Shown: positions 1-7,428, numbered from the stretch's first letter. The stretch is DNA of 16,930 nucleotides from Caryophanales bacterium UBA5632 (GCA_002421405.1 DIJY01000047.1:1-16930); one strand, 5' to 3'. Translations and numbers: made by a program. Notes: generated by a model from the sequence alone, not told the origin.

Positions 1-1408
1 CCGAATCAAGTTTATCGGTAATTTCAACGACTTCAGCGCCTAAATTACCCATTTCAGCCAAGCCTCGCGCGTTATCAACGATCGGACCGTAAGCATCGTT
101 AGAAATAATCATCCCCACAATCGATAACATTCCGACCGCCGCAACGGAGATGCCAAACATTCCATACGTTACTTTCGTTGCGGTATCGAATCCAAGCGGT
201 GAACAAATCATATAAGCGCCGAGGGCTGAGATTGCAATGCCAACCATCGCTGGTAATACCGACAAGAAACCATAACTGACGCCCGAAATAATCGTAAAAG
301 CAGGTCCAGATTCACTCGCTTCAGCGACGTTTTGAACTGGCTTTTTCCGATCATCTGTAAAGTAATCCGTTGCGATGCCGATGATGACTCCGACAGCGAG
401 TCCTAAGGTCGCAGCGAAATACATCCGCCACTCAAACGAAAAGATTATCGTCGCAATCGCCGTTAAAACGGCAAAAACGCCTGTGGTCAAATAAGTTGAA
501 GTGTTCAGCGCATTGGTCGGATTATCGTTTTTACCCATTTTAGCAAAAGCAATGCCGATGATCGACGATAATAATCCAAGTGCTGCATAACAGAAGATTA
601 AAGCAACATGATTTCCACCCAAAATAACTTTATCAAGCGCAACCGCCATGACGAGAGAAGCGGCTAAAGAAGCAACGTGCGAATCAAATAAGTCAGCGCC
701 CATGCCGGCAACGTCGCCAACATTATCACCGACGTTATCAGCGATGACAGCGGGGTTGCGGGGGTCATCTTCGGGAATGCCTAGTTCGACTTTGCCAACG
801 AGGTCCGCCGAGATATCAGCGGTTTTTGTAAAGATTCCACCGCCGGCTTTTGCGAACAAAGCTAAGCTAGAAGCACCAAAACTAAACCCTAATAATAACG
901 TTGAATTTTGTGTTAATAAAAAGACGAGTGAAATACCCAGTAAAGAAGTCCCGACAACAGCCATTCCCATGACAGCACCGCCTCTAAAGCCATTTAAGAA
1001 GCTTAAGCGAATGCCTTTTTGGGCTGCTTCTGCAGTCCGAGAGTTCGCAATGGTCGCAATTTGAATTCCGATTTTACCGGCAATGGCACTAAAAGCAGTA
1101 CCTGCAAGATAAGCAATGACCATTTGAAGGTTCATCAATAGGTTTGTTCCAAAATTGCCATCCCATAACGGTTTGGGTAAAAAGATTAAGATGAGAATTG
1201 CGACAACAGCAGCAAACTTTGCTAAAATTGCATATTCTTTCGATATAAAAGTGTTGGCACCTTTCCGAATCAATTCACCAATGTCTTGAATCTTTTGATT
1301 CGTTGAAGGTTGTTTTTTAACCCAAAAATAGAGCCATACTGCAAATCCGAACGCAATAAATGCAATTACAATTGATAAAATAATAAAGCTTTTTAGCATG
1401 CCATCCAT
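1..1408 (-). CDS. hppA: Membrane-bound ion-pumping pyrophosphatase (partial, C-terminus beyond window)
   Basis: The gene hydrolyses cytoplasmic pyrophosphate and uses the energy to pump Na+ or H+ across the membrane. I translated it by hand from the minus strand. It starts MDGMLKSF at 1408, preceded by AAGGAG about 12 bases upstream, and stays open to the left edge for about 469 codons, where the family usually has 650-700. The N-terminus is a membrane helix, and hydrophobic helices alternate throughout. The family signature lies near residues 199-245: KTADISADLVGKVE, then DDPRNP (D214 onward), then DNVGDNVGD, the Mg-pyrophosphate-binding acidic residues. The following segment reads GADLFDS. 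The second Asp (residue 242) stands where the Thermotoga maritima Na+ pump has Glu246. The residue that separates K+-dependent from K+-independent enzymes is probably beyond the window, so subtype cannot be settled. It appears to be a single-gene unit with its own promoter at 1445-1473. Confidence 0.95.
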   Translation of the reverse strand, partial: MDGMLKSFIILSIVIAFIAFGFAVWLYFWVKKQPSTNQKIQDIGELIRKGANTFISKEYAILAKFAAVVAILILIFLPKPLWDGNFGTNLLMNLQMVIAYLAGTAFSAIAGKIGIQIATIANSRTAEAAQKGIRLSFLNGFRGGAVMGMAVVGTSLLGISLVFLLTQNSTLLLGFSFGASSLALFAKAGGGIFTKTADISADLVGKVELGIPEDDPRNPAVIADNVGDNVGDVAGMGADLFDSHVASLAASLVMAVALDKVILGGNHVALIFCYAALGLLSSIIGIAFAKMGKNDNPTNALNTSTYLTTGVFAVLTAIATIIFSFEWRMYFAATLGLAVGVIIGIATDYFTDDRKKPVQNVAEASESGPAFTIISGVSYGFLSVLPAMVGIAISALGAYMICSPLGFDTATKVTYGMFGISVAAVGMLSIVGMIISNDAYGPIVDNARGLAEMGNLGAEVVEITDKLDS

Positions 1409-1444
1409 GTCAATTATTGCTCCTTTTCTAAATAATTTTTCTTT

Positions 1445-1473
1445 ATGATATCATGAAAGCGTTTTTACTTCAA
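1445..1473 (-). promoter_or_regulatory. Predicted promoter of hppA
   Basis: On the minus strand TTGAAG (1468-1473) is followed by a 17-base spacer and TATCAT (1445-1450). The -10 is preceded by TGA, giving an extended -10. It lies about 40 bases upstream of the hppA start codon. Confidence 0.5.
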
Positions 1474-1688
1474 GGTGAGTTCAATAATATTCTTAAGACA
1501 ATTTTATTAGACTATGCTATAAATACGAAATGATTGGTGTTCATTTTATGAAACCAAATAAAATAAAAAAATTGAATATCAATGAATTTAAACTTTTTAC
1601 GATAAAAATATAGATATGTCATATAAATAATAGGGCGAATGAAATGCACGATGCCCTTGCGGAAATTCGAATGATTTAATCAACTCGC

Positions 1689-1716
1689 TTGACAGTCAAT
1701 AGGCTCTATGTTAAAT
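1689..1716 (+). promoter_or_regulatory. Predicted promoter of the rubredoxin gene
   Basis: There is a perfect TTGACA at 1689-1694 with a TTAAAT (1711-1716) 16 bases further, or TAAATT at 17 bases. The rubredoxin start codon lies about 55 bases downstream. Confidence 0.55.
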
Positions 1717-1771
1717 TATGGGGTAGTAAGATTATTAAATAAACTGAATTCAAAATTGGAGGTATCAAATT

Positions 1772-1930
1772 ATGCAAAAATGGGAATGTGTTTGCGGCTG
1801 GATCTATGACCCCGCCATTGGAGACCCAACTCAAAATATCGCGCCTGGTGTCGCCTTTGAAGATTTACCTGACGATTATCTTTGCCCAGAATGTGGCTTA
1901 GATAAAGAAAATTTTAGTCCCATCAACTAA
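1772..1930 (+). CDS. Rubredoxin with CxC first metal knuckle
   Basis: This 52-residue cytoplasmic iron protein carries single electrons, typically to oxygen- or peroxide-reducing partners. A GGAGG (1758-1762) sits 9 bases before ATG at 1772, and TAA ends at 1930. The rubredoxin pattern is clear: aromatic W4, WIYDP (10-14), GDP (17-19), APG (24-26), FEDLPDD (29-35) and the second metal knuckle CPECG (38-42), ending KENFSP. The first knuckle reads C6-V7-C8-G9, where rubredoxins normally have C-x-x-C-G, so one residue is missing between the two cysteines. The codons are unambiguous (TGT GTT TGC GGC) and the frame is intact. The length matches the usual 52-54 residues. It has its own promoter and terminator, so it appears monocistronic. 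No partner such as rubrerythrin or desulfoferrodoxin is adjacent. Confidence 0.93.
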   Translation: MQKWECVCGWIYDPAIGDPTQNIAPGVAFEDLPDDYLCPECGLDKENFSPIN

Positions 1931-1938
1931 GAAAAACT

Positions 1939-1965
1939 TGCAACGAATATCGTTGCATTTTTTTT
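1939..1965 (+). terminator. Intrinsic terminator after rubredoxin
   Basis: A perfect 8-bp stem, TGCAACGA and TCGTTGCA around a 3-base loop, is followed by eight T residues. It starts 9 bases after the rubredoxin stop. Confidence 0.9.
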
Positions 1966-1967
1966 AT

Positions 1968-1992
1968 AAAAAAAGGTGAGAGTTCTCACCTT
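1968..1992 (-). terminator. Intrinsic terminator of ridA, overlapping its stop codon
   Basis: Read on the minus strand, AAGGTGAGA and TCTCACCTT form a stem with a very tight turn, followed by a run of seven T residues (1968-1974). The stem includes the ridA TGA stop (1986-1988). It faces the rubredoxin terminator, insulating the convergent genes. Confidence 0.8.
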
Positions 1993-2360
1993 ACTGCGAT
2001 ACATTCAATTTCGACTAAAGCATCTTTTGGTAATCTCGCAACTTCAACCGCAGCTCGAGCAGGTTTATGTACGCCAAAGAAGTGTTGATAAGTTTCATTC
2101 ATTAAAGCAAATTCGCTCATGTTTTTTAAGAAAACAGTGCATTTGACGATATCACTGATTTCATAGCCGGATGCTTGAATAATGGCTTCAATGTTTTCTA
2201 AAGATTGTTTGGTTTGGTTTTGAATTCCGATTGCCAAAGTCATCGTTTCAGGTTCAATCGGTAATTGTCCCGAAACAAAAAGCATGGTGCCTGTATCAAT
2301 TGCTTGTGAGTAAGGTCCGATTGCAGCGGGTGCTTGGCTCGTTTGTATTGATCGTTTCAT
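1986..2360 (-). CDS. ridA: RidA family reactive enamine/imine deaminase
   Basis: RidA hydrolyses the reactive 2-aminoacrylate-type enamines and imines made by PLP enzymes such as threonine or serine dehydratase, sparing other PLP enzymes from damage. It is a small cytoplasmic trimer. The 124-residue length is normal. Visible family features are the N-terminal QAPAAIGPYSQA (residues 9-20), FVSGQLP (28-34) and the C-terminal RAAVEVARLPKDALVEIE block (102-119). That block carries the substrate-carboxylate-binding Arg (R102, matching Arg105 of E. coli RidA) and the conserved Glu117/Glu119. AGGAGG lies just upstream of the ATG. It is transcribed alone, between a minus-strand promoter at 2381-2408 and a terminator overlapping its stop. 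The family is broad and some members are not deaminases, but the conserved Arg favours true RidA function. Confidence 0.95.
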   Translation of the reverse strand: MKRSIQTSQAPAAIGPYSQAIDTGTMLFVSGQLPIEPETMTLAIGIQNQTKQSLENIEAIIQASGYEISDIVKCTVFLKNMSEFALMNETYQHFFGVHKPARAAVEVARLPKDALVEIECIAVR

Positions 2361-2380
2361 GGTATCATCCTCCTACCATT

Positions 2381-2408
2381 ATTATACCGCTTGAACATCG
2401 AATTTCAA
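2381..2408 (-). promoter_or_regulatory. Predicted promoter of ridA
   Basis: On the minus strand TTGAAA (2403-2408) is followed by a 16-base spacer and a perfect TATAAT (2381-2386), about 20 bases from the start codon. Confidence 0.55.
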
Positions 2409-2429
2409 AGTGAATTATCAGTATATTGG

Positions 2430-2458
2430 TTGCAAATCATCACCTATTGAACTATGAT
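2430..2458 (+). promoter_or_regulatory. Predicted promoter of the aldo/keto reductase-mscL unit
   Basis: TTGCAA (2430-2435), a 17-base spacer and TATGAT (2453-2458) precede the aldo/keto reductase start at 2480, leaving a very short leader. The promoter helps rule out the longer reading frame that begins at TTG 2426. Confidence 0.5.
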
Positions 2459-2479
2459 ATTCATGAATGGAGGCATAAA

Positions 2480-3466
2480 ATGAATAAAAGAAGATTGGGA
2501 AAAACAAATTTCTATGTCAGTGAAATTGGACTGGGAACTTGGCAATTAGGCGGTAAATGGGGTGAACCCTTTAAAAATGACGTCGCCCAAGCGACATTAG
2601 AAGCCGCTTTAAAGCATGGAGTCAATTTTTATGACACTGCCGATGTTTATAATGGTGGCGCAAGTGAAGCCGCCTTAGGTGAATTTAAAACGAAGCATCT
2701 CAATGATGATATTATTATCGCAACCAAAGCAGGGAGAAAACTCAATCCGCACATTGCGAAAAGTTATACTGAAGAAAATATAACTGCTTTTGTGAAAGCG
2801 TCAATCGCTCGTTTACAAGTTGAATCACTCGATCTTTTGCAGTTACACTGTCCGCCCACACCGGTGTACGATTCTGAAGAAACGTATGCTTTTCTTGATC
2901 GTCTCGTTCAAAAAGGGTTGATTAAACATTACGGTGTTAGTGTTGAAACCGTGATTGAAGCTAAAAATGCGATGAAACATCCGCATTTAGCGACAATTCA
3001 AATCATTTTTAACATGTTTCGGTTAAAACCCATGGAAGAAATATTTGAACTTGCGAAACAAAACGATGTGGGTATCATCGTAAGAGTCCCACTCGCAAGC
3101 GGATTATTGTCAGGCAAAATGACGAAAGAGACCGTCTTTTCAAAAGATGATCATCGTTTCTATAACCGCGACGGTCACGCGTTCGATAAAGGCGAAACAT
3201 TCTCCGGTGTTGATTATGAACTGGGATTAAAAGCAGTGGAAGAACTGAAGAAGCTCTTTCCGAATCAAAATCTTTCACAAATCGCTTTAAGATATATCTT
3301 GATGTTTGATGCCGTATCTTGTGTTATTCCAGGCGCAAGCAAACCAGAACATATCTTGTCGAATATCGAAAGTGCATCCTTACCACCGTTATCTGAAGCG
3401 GAGATGGCTTCAGTCAAACGAATTTATGATACCTATATTCGGAAATCTGTTCATCATTTATGGTAG
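2480..3466 (+). CDS. Aldo/keto reductase, YajO/Tas-like clade
   Basis: This is a 328-residue cytoplasmic NAD(P)H-dependent oxidoreductase with a TIM-barrel fold that reduces aldehydes or ketones; the substrate cannot be read from sequence. I chose ATG 2480 because GGAGG (2469-2473) is 6 bases upstream. The open frame continues back to a TTG at 2426, but that would lie over the predicted promoter. The start RRLGKTNFYVSEIGLGTWQLGG is typical of the family. The catalytic tetrad is visible: D52 and Y57 in YDTADVYN, K83 in ATKAG, and H123 in LQLHCP. The C-terminal cofactor-binding stretch VIPGASKPEH (282-291) is also present. mscL follows 33 bases later with no terminator between, so the two are probably cotranscribed. 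Confidence 0.92.
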   Translation: MNKRRLGKTNFYVSEIGLGTWQLGGKWGEPFKNDVAQATLEAALKHGVNFYDTADVYNGGASEAALGEFKTKHLNDDIIIATKAGRKLNPHIAKSYTEENITAFVKASIARLQVESLDLLQLHCPPTPVYDSEETYAFLDRLVQKGLIKHYGVSVETVIEAKNAMKHPHLATIQIIFNMFRLKPMEEIFELAKQNDVGIIVRVPLASGLLSGKMTKETVFSKDDHRFYNRDGHAFDKGETFSGVDYELGLKAVEELKKLFPNQNLSQIALRYILMFDAVSCVIPGASKPEHILSNIESASLPPLSEAEMASVKRIYDTYIRKSVHHLW

Positions 3467-3499
3467 TACTAAAAATTGAAATAGAGGAGAAGTCGGAGT

Positions 3500-3901
3500 A
3501 TGAAAAAGTTTTTTAAAGAATTCGGCGATTTTATTGCCAAAGGAAATGCATTTGATTTAGCGGTTGGGATTGTGATTGGTACTGCTTTTAATAAAATCAT
3601 TCAAAGTTTGGTCAAAGACATCATTATGCCGCTGATTAGTTTGATTGGCGGAAAAGATTTTTCTTTATGGTATATCGTCTTAAAGGGCACGCCACAATAT
3701 GATCCCATATCTGGAGCTTTATTGAATGCGGCTGATGTGGTTCTATTAACCTATGGAAACTTTATTCAAGCGATTATCGATTTCGTCATCATCGCCTTCG
3801 CTATTTTCTTAGCTGTGAAAGTTATGACCGGTGTGAGAGCGAGAATGGAAATTGCAAAGGCGAAACTCATTAAAAAAGATTCAGACAAGAAAACCGAATA
3901 A
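3500..3901 (+). CDS. mscL: Large-conductance mechanosensitive channel MscL
   Basis: MscL is a homopentameric membrane channel that opens under extreme membrane tension and releases solutes during osmotic downshock. The 133-residue protein shows the family order. There is an amphipathic N-terminus (KKFFKEFGDFIAKGN), then TM1 with the constriction-zone pattern DLAVGIVIGTAFNKIIQSLVKD (about 19-40). A periplasmic loop follows, then TM2 (about 85-108, GNFIQAIIDFVIIAFAIF) and a charged cytoplasmic tail rich in Lys and Glu. The tail is slightly short but within the family range. GAGGAG is 10 bases upstream of the ATG. The gene probably shares the promoter of the preceding aldo/keto reductase. A bidirectional terminator separates it from the convergent degV gene. 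Confidence 0.97.
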   Translation: MKKFFKEFGDFIAKGNAFDLAVGIVIGTAFNKIIQSLVKDIIMPLISLIGGKDFSLWYIVLKGTPQYDPISGALLNAADVVLLTYGNFIQAIIDFVIIAFAIFLAVKVMTGVRARMEIAKAKLIKKDSDKKTE

Positions 3902-3908
3902 CAATTAA

Positions 3909-3947
3909 AAAAGCGCTGAATTCAAATGAATTGAGCGCTTTTGTTTT
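3909..3947. terminator. Bidirectional terminator between mscL and degV
   Basis: The arms AAAAGCGCT (3909-3917) and AGCGCTTTT (3934-3942) enclose further AATTC/GAATT pairing and an AAAT loop. A-rich sequence on the left and T-rich sequence on the right let it work for both convergent genes. Confidence 0.85.
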
Positions 3948-4791
3948 AGACGATTCTAGCGATATAAGCAAACATTTCCGGACCGGTATGGATGCCTAAA
4001 ACGGGTGTTAACGGTGTAATCGATAAGTTTCTAATATTGAGGTCTGTTTTCATTCTTTCAGCGAGTTCCTTGGCTTTATCTAAATCATCGCCATAATGAA
4101 CTGTAAAATCAATCAATTGGTTGCCAAACTTGTCAATCATTAATTTTCTCATCGTGATGAGTGAACGGTTTAATCCAAAGCCTTTGCTCAAGGTGACGTA
4201 AATTCCAGCTTCATTAACCGTAATGACGGGTTTGACATGCAAGATGTCACCAATGGTGCCTTCCACTTTTCCAATACGTCCACCCCGTTTTAAATACTTT
4301 AAGGTGTTGATGGTATAAATTGCTAAGCTGTCTTCAAATCGACACTTATCCAGTAAAGGAATGATTTCTTGTGGTTTCATCCCGCCGTTGACCAATGAAA
4401 TCGCGTATTCAATCAGATGACCTAACGCGCCTCCAAGGGTTTTAGAGTCGTAATGCGTGATTTTTATGCCTTTGACTTCTTGAAAAGCGAGTCGAAATGA
4501 GTTGAAGGTTCCCGAGAGTCCTGAAGAAAGATTAATCGCTAAAATATCGGTATAACCCTCTTTTTTGATTTGGGTGATGACTTCATCTAAATCACCGGGA
4601 TTCGGTAAACTAGAAGTTACTTTTGCACTATCAAGTTTCGCATACACTTCATTGGCGGAAATTTCGATTTGATCACGAAAGTTTTTTCCATCAATGATAA
4701 TTGACAAAGGGATGACAAATAAGTTGTTTTGTTTTTTTATATAGTCGGGTAATAAGTTTGCTGCTGAATCAGTGATAATGGCGATTTTCAT
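3946..4791 (-). CDS. DegV family protein, FakB-like fatty-acid-binding subunit
   Basis: DegV/FakB proteins bind a single fatty acid and present it to the kinase FakA, giving acyl-phosphate for phospholipid synthesis. The 281 residues match the family length. Motifs seen in order are IAIITDSAANL (3-13), TSSLPNPGDL (59-68, the fatty-acid carboxylate loop, usually TSQPSPG), INLSSGLSGTFNS (86-98), YDSKTLGGALG (114-124), LKRGGRIGK (167-175), and HTGPE near the C-terminus (268-272, usually HTGPG). AGGAG lies 7 bases before the ATG. No fakA is visible in the window. The promoter region carries a 20-bp palindrome (4809-4828) and an extra half-site over the -10, so transcription is probably repressed by a dimeric regulator. 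FakB function is inferred from the family; ligand preference is not readable. Confidence 0.92.
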   Translation of the reverse strand: MKIAIITDSAANLLPDYIKKQNNLFVIPLSIIIDGKNFRDQIEISANEVYAKLDSAKVTSSLPNPGDLDEVITQIKKEGYTDILAINLSSGLSGTFNSFRLAFQEVKGIKITHYDSKTLGGALGHLIEYAISLVNGGMKPQEIIPLLDKCRFEDSLAIYTINTLKYLKRGGRIGKVEGTIGDILHVKPVITVNEAGIYVTLSKGFGLNRSLITMRKLMIDKFGNQLIDFTVHYGDDLDKAKELAERMKTDLNIRNLSITPLTPVLGIHTGPEMFAYIARIV

Positions 4792-4808
4792 AGTTTTCTC
4801 CTTATAGC

Positions 4809-4845
4809 GTGATAAAGTACTCTATCACACATAATACTTTATCAA
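4809..4845. promoter_or_regulatory. Palindromic operator plus half-site upstream of degV
   Basis: GTGATAAAGTACTCTATCAC (4809-4828) is a 20-bp inverted repeat with a single mismatched pair. A second copy of the half-site TACTTTATCA (4835-4844) overlaps the -10 of the predicted degV promoter. This layout is typical of a repressor site. The cognate regulator is not in the window. Confidence 0.6.
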
Positions 4846-4864
4846 ATATCAAAAGATATGTCAA
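4836..4864 (-). promoter_or_regulatory. Predicted promoter of degV
   Basis: On the minus strand a perfect TTGACA (4859-4864) is followed by a 17-base spacer and TAAAGT (4836-4841). The palindrome lies just downstream, over the expected transcription start. Confidence 0.5.
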
Positions 4865-4911
4865 TATTTATGATTAAAATTAATTTGTGTTATTTTTATG
4901 AAGATAATGTC

Positions 4912-4943
4912 AAAATAAAAACCGGTTCAAGGCGAACCGGTTC
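4912..4943 (-). terminator. Intrinsic terminator of the CoA-disulfide reductase fusion gene
   Basis: On the minus strand GAACCGGTT-class arms (4934-4942 and 4920-4928) pair around a 5-base loop and are followed by a T-rich tail. It begins a few bases after the stop codon at 4948. Confidence 0.85.
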
Positions 4944-4947
4944 TCGA

Positions 4948-7428
4948 TTAGATAAATAAGTTATGATTGGAATCTTGGGTATCAGCAAGATAAGTCGCAA
5001 CTCCCGCAACCTCGATGCCATCAATCAATTCTGCTTGTTTGATGCCCATGATATCCATCGACATCGCACAAGCAATGATTTTCACGCCCATATCCATCGC
5101 GTTTTTCATCAAAGTTTGTAAGGAATCCACATTTTTCTTTTTCATAATGCCTTTAATCATTGCCGGACCCATGCCGAACATGTTCATGTTTGAGATGGGG
5201 AGTTTATTGACGCCTCTTGGCATCATGAATCCAAACATCTTTTCAATGAATGATTTCTTAACTTTCACTTTTTTGGGTTTTCTTAAAATATTGAGTCCCC
5301 AGAAAGTGAAGAACAATGAAACGTCTTTGCCTAACGATTTCGCACCGCTCGCGATGATGAACGCCGCAATCGCTTTATCTAAATCTTGGGAGAAAACAAC
5401 AATCGTCGTCCCGTTGTAAGTATTTGTGACTTGAATGCCGTCTTGGGGCTTATTTGATGTCCCTTTTTGAATATGAGCGGTAATGATTTTATCATCTTTC
5501 TTGACATCAAGTAAGGTATTATTCGTTTTTTCAGCCCAGGCGCCGATATCTTTTAAGAACCCTGGATCGGTTGCTTTAATTTCAATGATATCGCCGGTTT
5601 TGAGTCCTTGCATGGTTTTATAAACTTGAACGATTGGTCCAGGACATTGCATTCCGCAAGCATCAACTTGAATCGTTACGGTGGGTTCGATTTTGTTTTG
5701 AGTTGTCATGATTGGTTTGACCTCCTTGAGGATTGGATGACCTAAATCATCGGAAACGGTATAACAAATTTCAGATCCGTCATTGTCATAAACACAGTGG
5801 TAACTCTTTAAGCCACCATCGAGGTTTTTGACATTGAATCCGTGTTGCATGAGCATTCGAGCGGCAGTATATCCTCTTGTACCCACATGACAATAAACAT
5901 AGATTTCACGATCTTTTGGCAGTTCGTTCAAGCGAGAACGGAGAACAGTCAAGGGAATATTAATACTCCCAGGAATTGAACTGAGGACATATTCGGGTTC
6001 TTCGCGGATATCTAATAAGTAGTGACCATGACTAGCGAGCTCTTTCATTTCGCTCCAAGAAATCGTTTCAACTAGGTCTCTCATTAAATTTTCGGCGATG
6101 AAACCGACCATGTTGATCGGATCCTTCGCTGAAGAAAAGGGCGGTGCGTACGCTAAATCAAGATTTTTTAAGGCCGTCACCTTCAGTTTGGCATAAATGG
6201 CAGTCGCTAAAACGTCAATGCGTTTATCGACCCCTTCGCCGCCAATGATTTGTGCCCCATAAATCGTTTCATCTTCCGGATTGAACATTACTTTGATTGA
6301 CATGGATTCCGACCCAGGATAATAACTTGCATGAGACGCGGGATGAAGATGAATGGATTTGAAAGGGAATTGCAGTTGTATTAATGTTTTTTCATTCGCG
6401 CCAACACTCGCGCAAGTCTTGTCAAAGACCTTCACCGCAGAAGTAGCGATCCCCCCTGGGTATACTTCTTCAAAACCACAAATATGATTTGCGACAAATC
6501 GAGCCTGCTTATTGGCTGGCCCTGCTAAAGCCACTGACATGCTTTGATGGGTAATGGGACTATTGATTTCGATGACATCACCAATCGCATAAATGTCAGG
6601 GTTTGATGTGATTAAATATTCGTTGACTTGAATCGAACCTTTTGGGGTTAAAGTCAGTCCAGCTTTCTTCGCAAGCTCATTATCAGGACGAACGCCAATC
6701 GCAAAGATGATTAAATCCGTTTCAAGGGTCTTGCCACTCGATAGCGTGATTGATTTTCCAGCATTATTAAATGATTTTACGCCATCATTTAAGATAAGTT
6801 CAACCTCATGATCAGTAATCGTTTGATGAATCATCTGAGCCATTTCATAATCAAACATTGCCAAGACCTGCGGTGCCATTTCCACTAAAGTGACTTTTAT
6901 TCCTAATTCAACCAAGTTTTCCATCATTTCAATGCCAATGAACCCACCGCCGATAACCGTTGCGGTTTTGGGTTGATTTGCTTTAATATACGCAATAATC
7001 GCATCCATATCTGGAATATTACGCAATGTGAATAGATTTTTAGCTTCTTTGATTCCAGAAATCGGTGGTTTAATGGGTTGTGCCCCCGTCGAAATAACCA
7101 GTTTATCATACGATTCTTGTCCGGTTTCACCCGTTTTTAGATTGGTAAAAAGAACGACTTTATTCGTTTGATCAATCGCTGTCACCTCGGTGAAGTTACG
7201 AATATCAATATTAAACTTTTGATGCATATCTTCAATGGTTTGAACAATTAAAGCATCACGAGAGGTAATAACATTGCCAATATGATAAGGTAATCCACAG
7301 TTCGCAAATGAGATATATTCCCCACGCTCAAACATGATTATTTCTGCTTTTTCATCCATTCTTCTTAAGCGTGTCGCTGTGGTTGCACCACCGGCGACAC
7401 CACCAATTATGATAATTTTACGTGCCAT
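4948..7428 (-). CDS. Four-domain fusion: CoA-disulfide reductase, rhodanese, TusA-like, DsrE-like
   Basis: This 826-residue cytoplasmic protein chains four sulfur-handling modules. Residues 1-450 are an FAD/NAD(P)H disulfide reductase of the CoA-disulfide reductase type. It has the FAD motif GGVAGGATTATR (9-20), redox Cys44 in FANCGLPY, the NAD(P)H motif GGGFIGIE (160-167), the FAD motif AIGDV (281-285) and YAPPFSSAKDP (427-437). Residues 455-545 are a rhodanese domain with active loop CHVGTRGY (Cys513). Residues 586-655 are TusA-like, with CGMQCPGP (Cys591, Cys595). Residues 672-826 are a DsrE/YrkE-like domain with Cys787 in ACAMSMDIMG. The likely role is NAD(P)H-driven reduction of CoA disulfides, CoA persulfides or polysulfide, with persulfide passed between the modules; the relay order is inference. 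GGAGG precedes the ATG. The alcohol dehydrogenase gene ends 46 bases upstream on the same strand, so they may be cotranscribed. A TATAAT at 7447-7452 could also give it a separate start. Confidence 0.93.
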   Translation of the reverse strand: MARKIIIIGGVAGGATTATRLRRMDEKAEIIMFERGEYISFANCGLPYHIGNVITSRDALIVQTIEDMHQKFNIDIRNFTEVTAIDQTNKVVLFTNLKTGETGQESYDKLVISTGAQPIKPPISGIKEAKNLFTLRNIPDMDAIIAYIKANQPKTATVIGGGFIGIEMMENLVELGIKVTLVEMAPQVLAMFDYEMAQMIHQTITDHEVELILNDGVKSFNNAGKSITLSSGKTLETDLIIFAIGVRPDNELAKKAGLTLTPKGSIQVNEYLITSNPDIYAIGDVIEINSPITHQSMSVALAGPANKQARFVANHICGFEEVYPGGIATSAVKVFDKTCASVGANEKTLIQLQFPFKSIHLHPASHASYYPGSESMSIKVMFNPEDETIYGAQIIGGEGVDKRIDVLATAIYAKLKVTALKNLDLAYAPPFSSAKDPINMVGFIAENLMRDLVETISWSEMKELASHGHYLLDIREEPEYVLSSIPGSINIPLTVLRSRLNELPKDREIYVYCHVGTRGYTAARMLMQHGFNVKNLDGGLKSYHCVYDNDGSEICYTVSDDLGHPILKEVKPIMTTQNKIEPTVTIQVDACGMQCPGPIVQVYKTMQGLKTGDIIEIKATDPGFLKDIGAWAEKTNNTLLDVKKDDKIITAHIQKGTSNKPQDGIQVTNTYNGTTIVVFSQDLDKAIAAFIIASGAKSLGKDVSLFFTFWGLNILRKPKKVKVKKSFIEKMFGFMMPRGVNKLPISNMNMFGMGPAMIKGIMKKKNVDSLQTLMKNAMDMGVKIIACAMSMDIMGIKQAELIDGIEVAGVATYLADTQDSNHNLFI

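Larger units (their letters stand above)
1409..1771. other. AT-rich divergent intergenic region
   Basis: This 363-base spacer separates the divergent hppA and rubredoxin genes. It holds a minus-strand promoter near 1445-1473 and a plus-strand promoter near 1689-1716. Between them I find no open frame with a ribosome binding site and no convincing RNA gene. There is only a weak 5-bp stem AGGGC/GCCCT around 1632-1653 and a direct repeat of CGAATGA nearby, both compatible with chance. Confidence 0.6.

Noticed and set aside
648..1064. Plus-strand open frame of 138 codons
   Set aside because: It is antisense to the strongly conserved pyrophosphatase signature, has no ribosome binding site and has a low-complexity Pro/Ser/Ala composition typical of a shadow frame.
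1632..1653. Weak stem AGGGC/GCCCT as a small RNA candidate
   Set aside because: Only five base pairs, a large loop, and no promoter-terminator pair around it.
5015..5419. Plus-strand open frame rich in Met, Ile and Phe
   Set aside because: It lies antisense to the DsrE-like domain of the fusion gene and mirrors its codons; no promoter or ribosome binding site.
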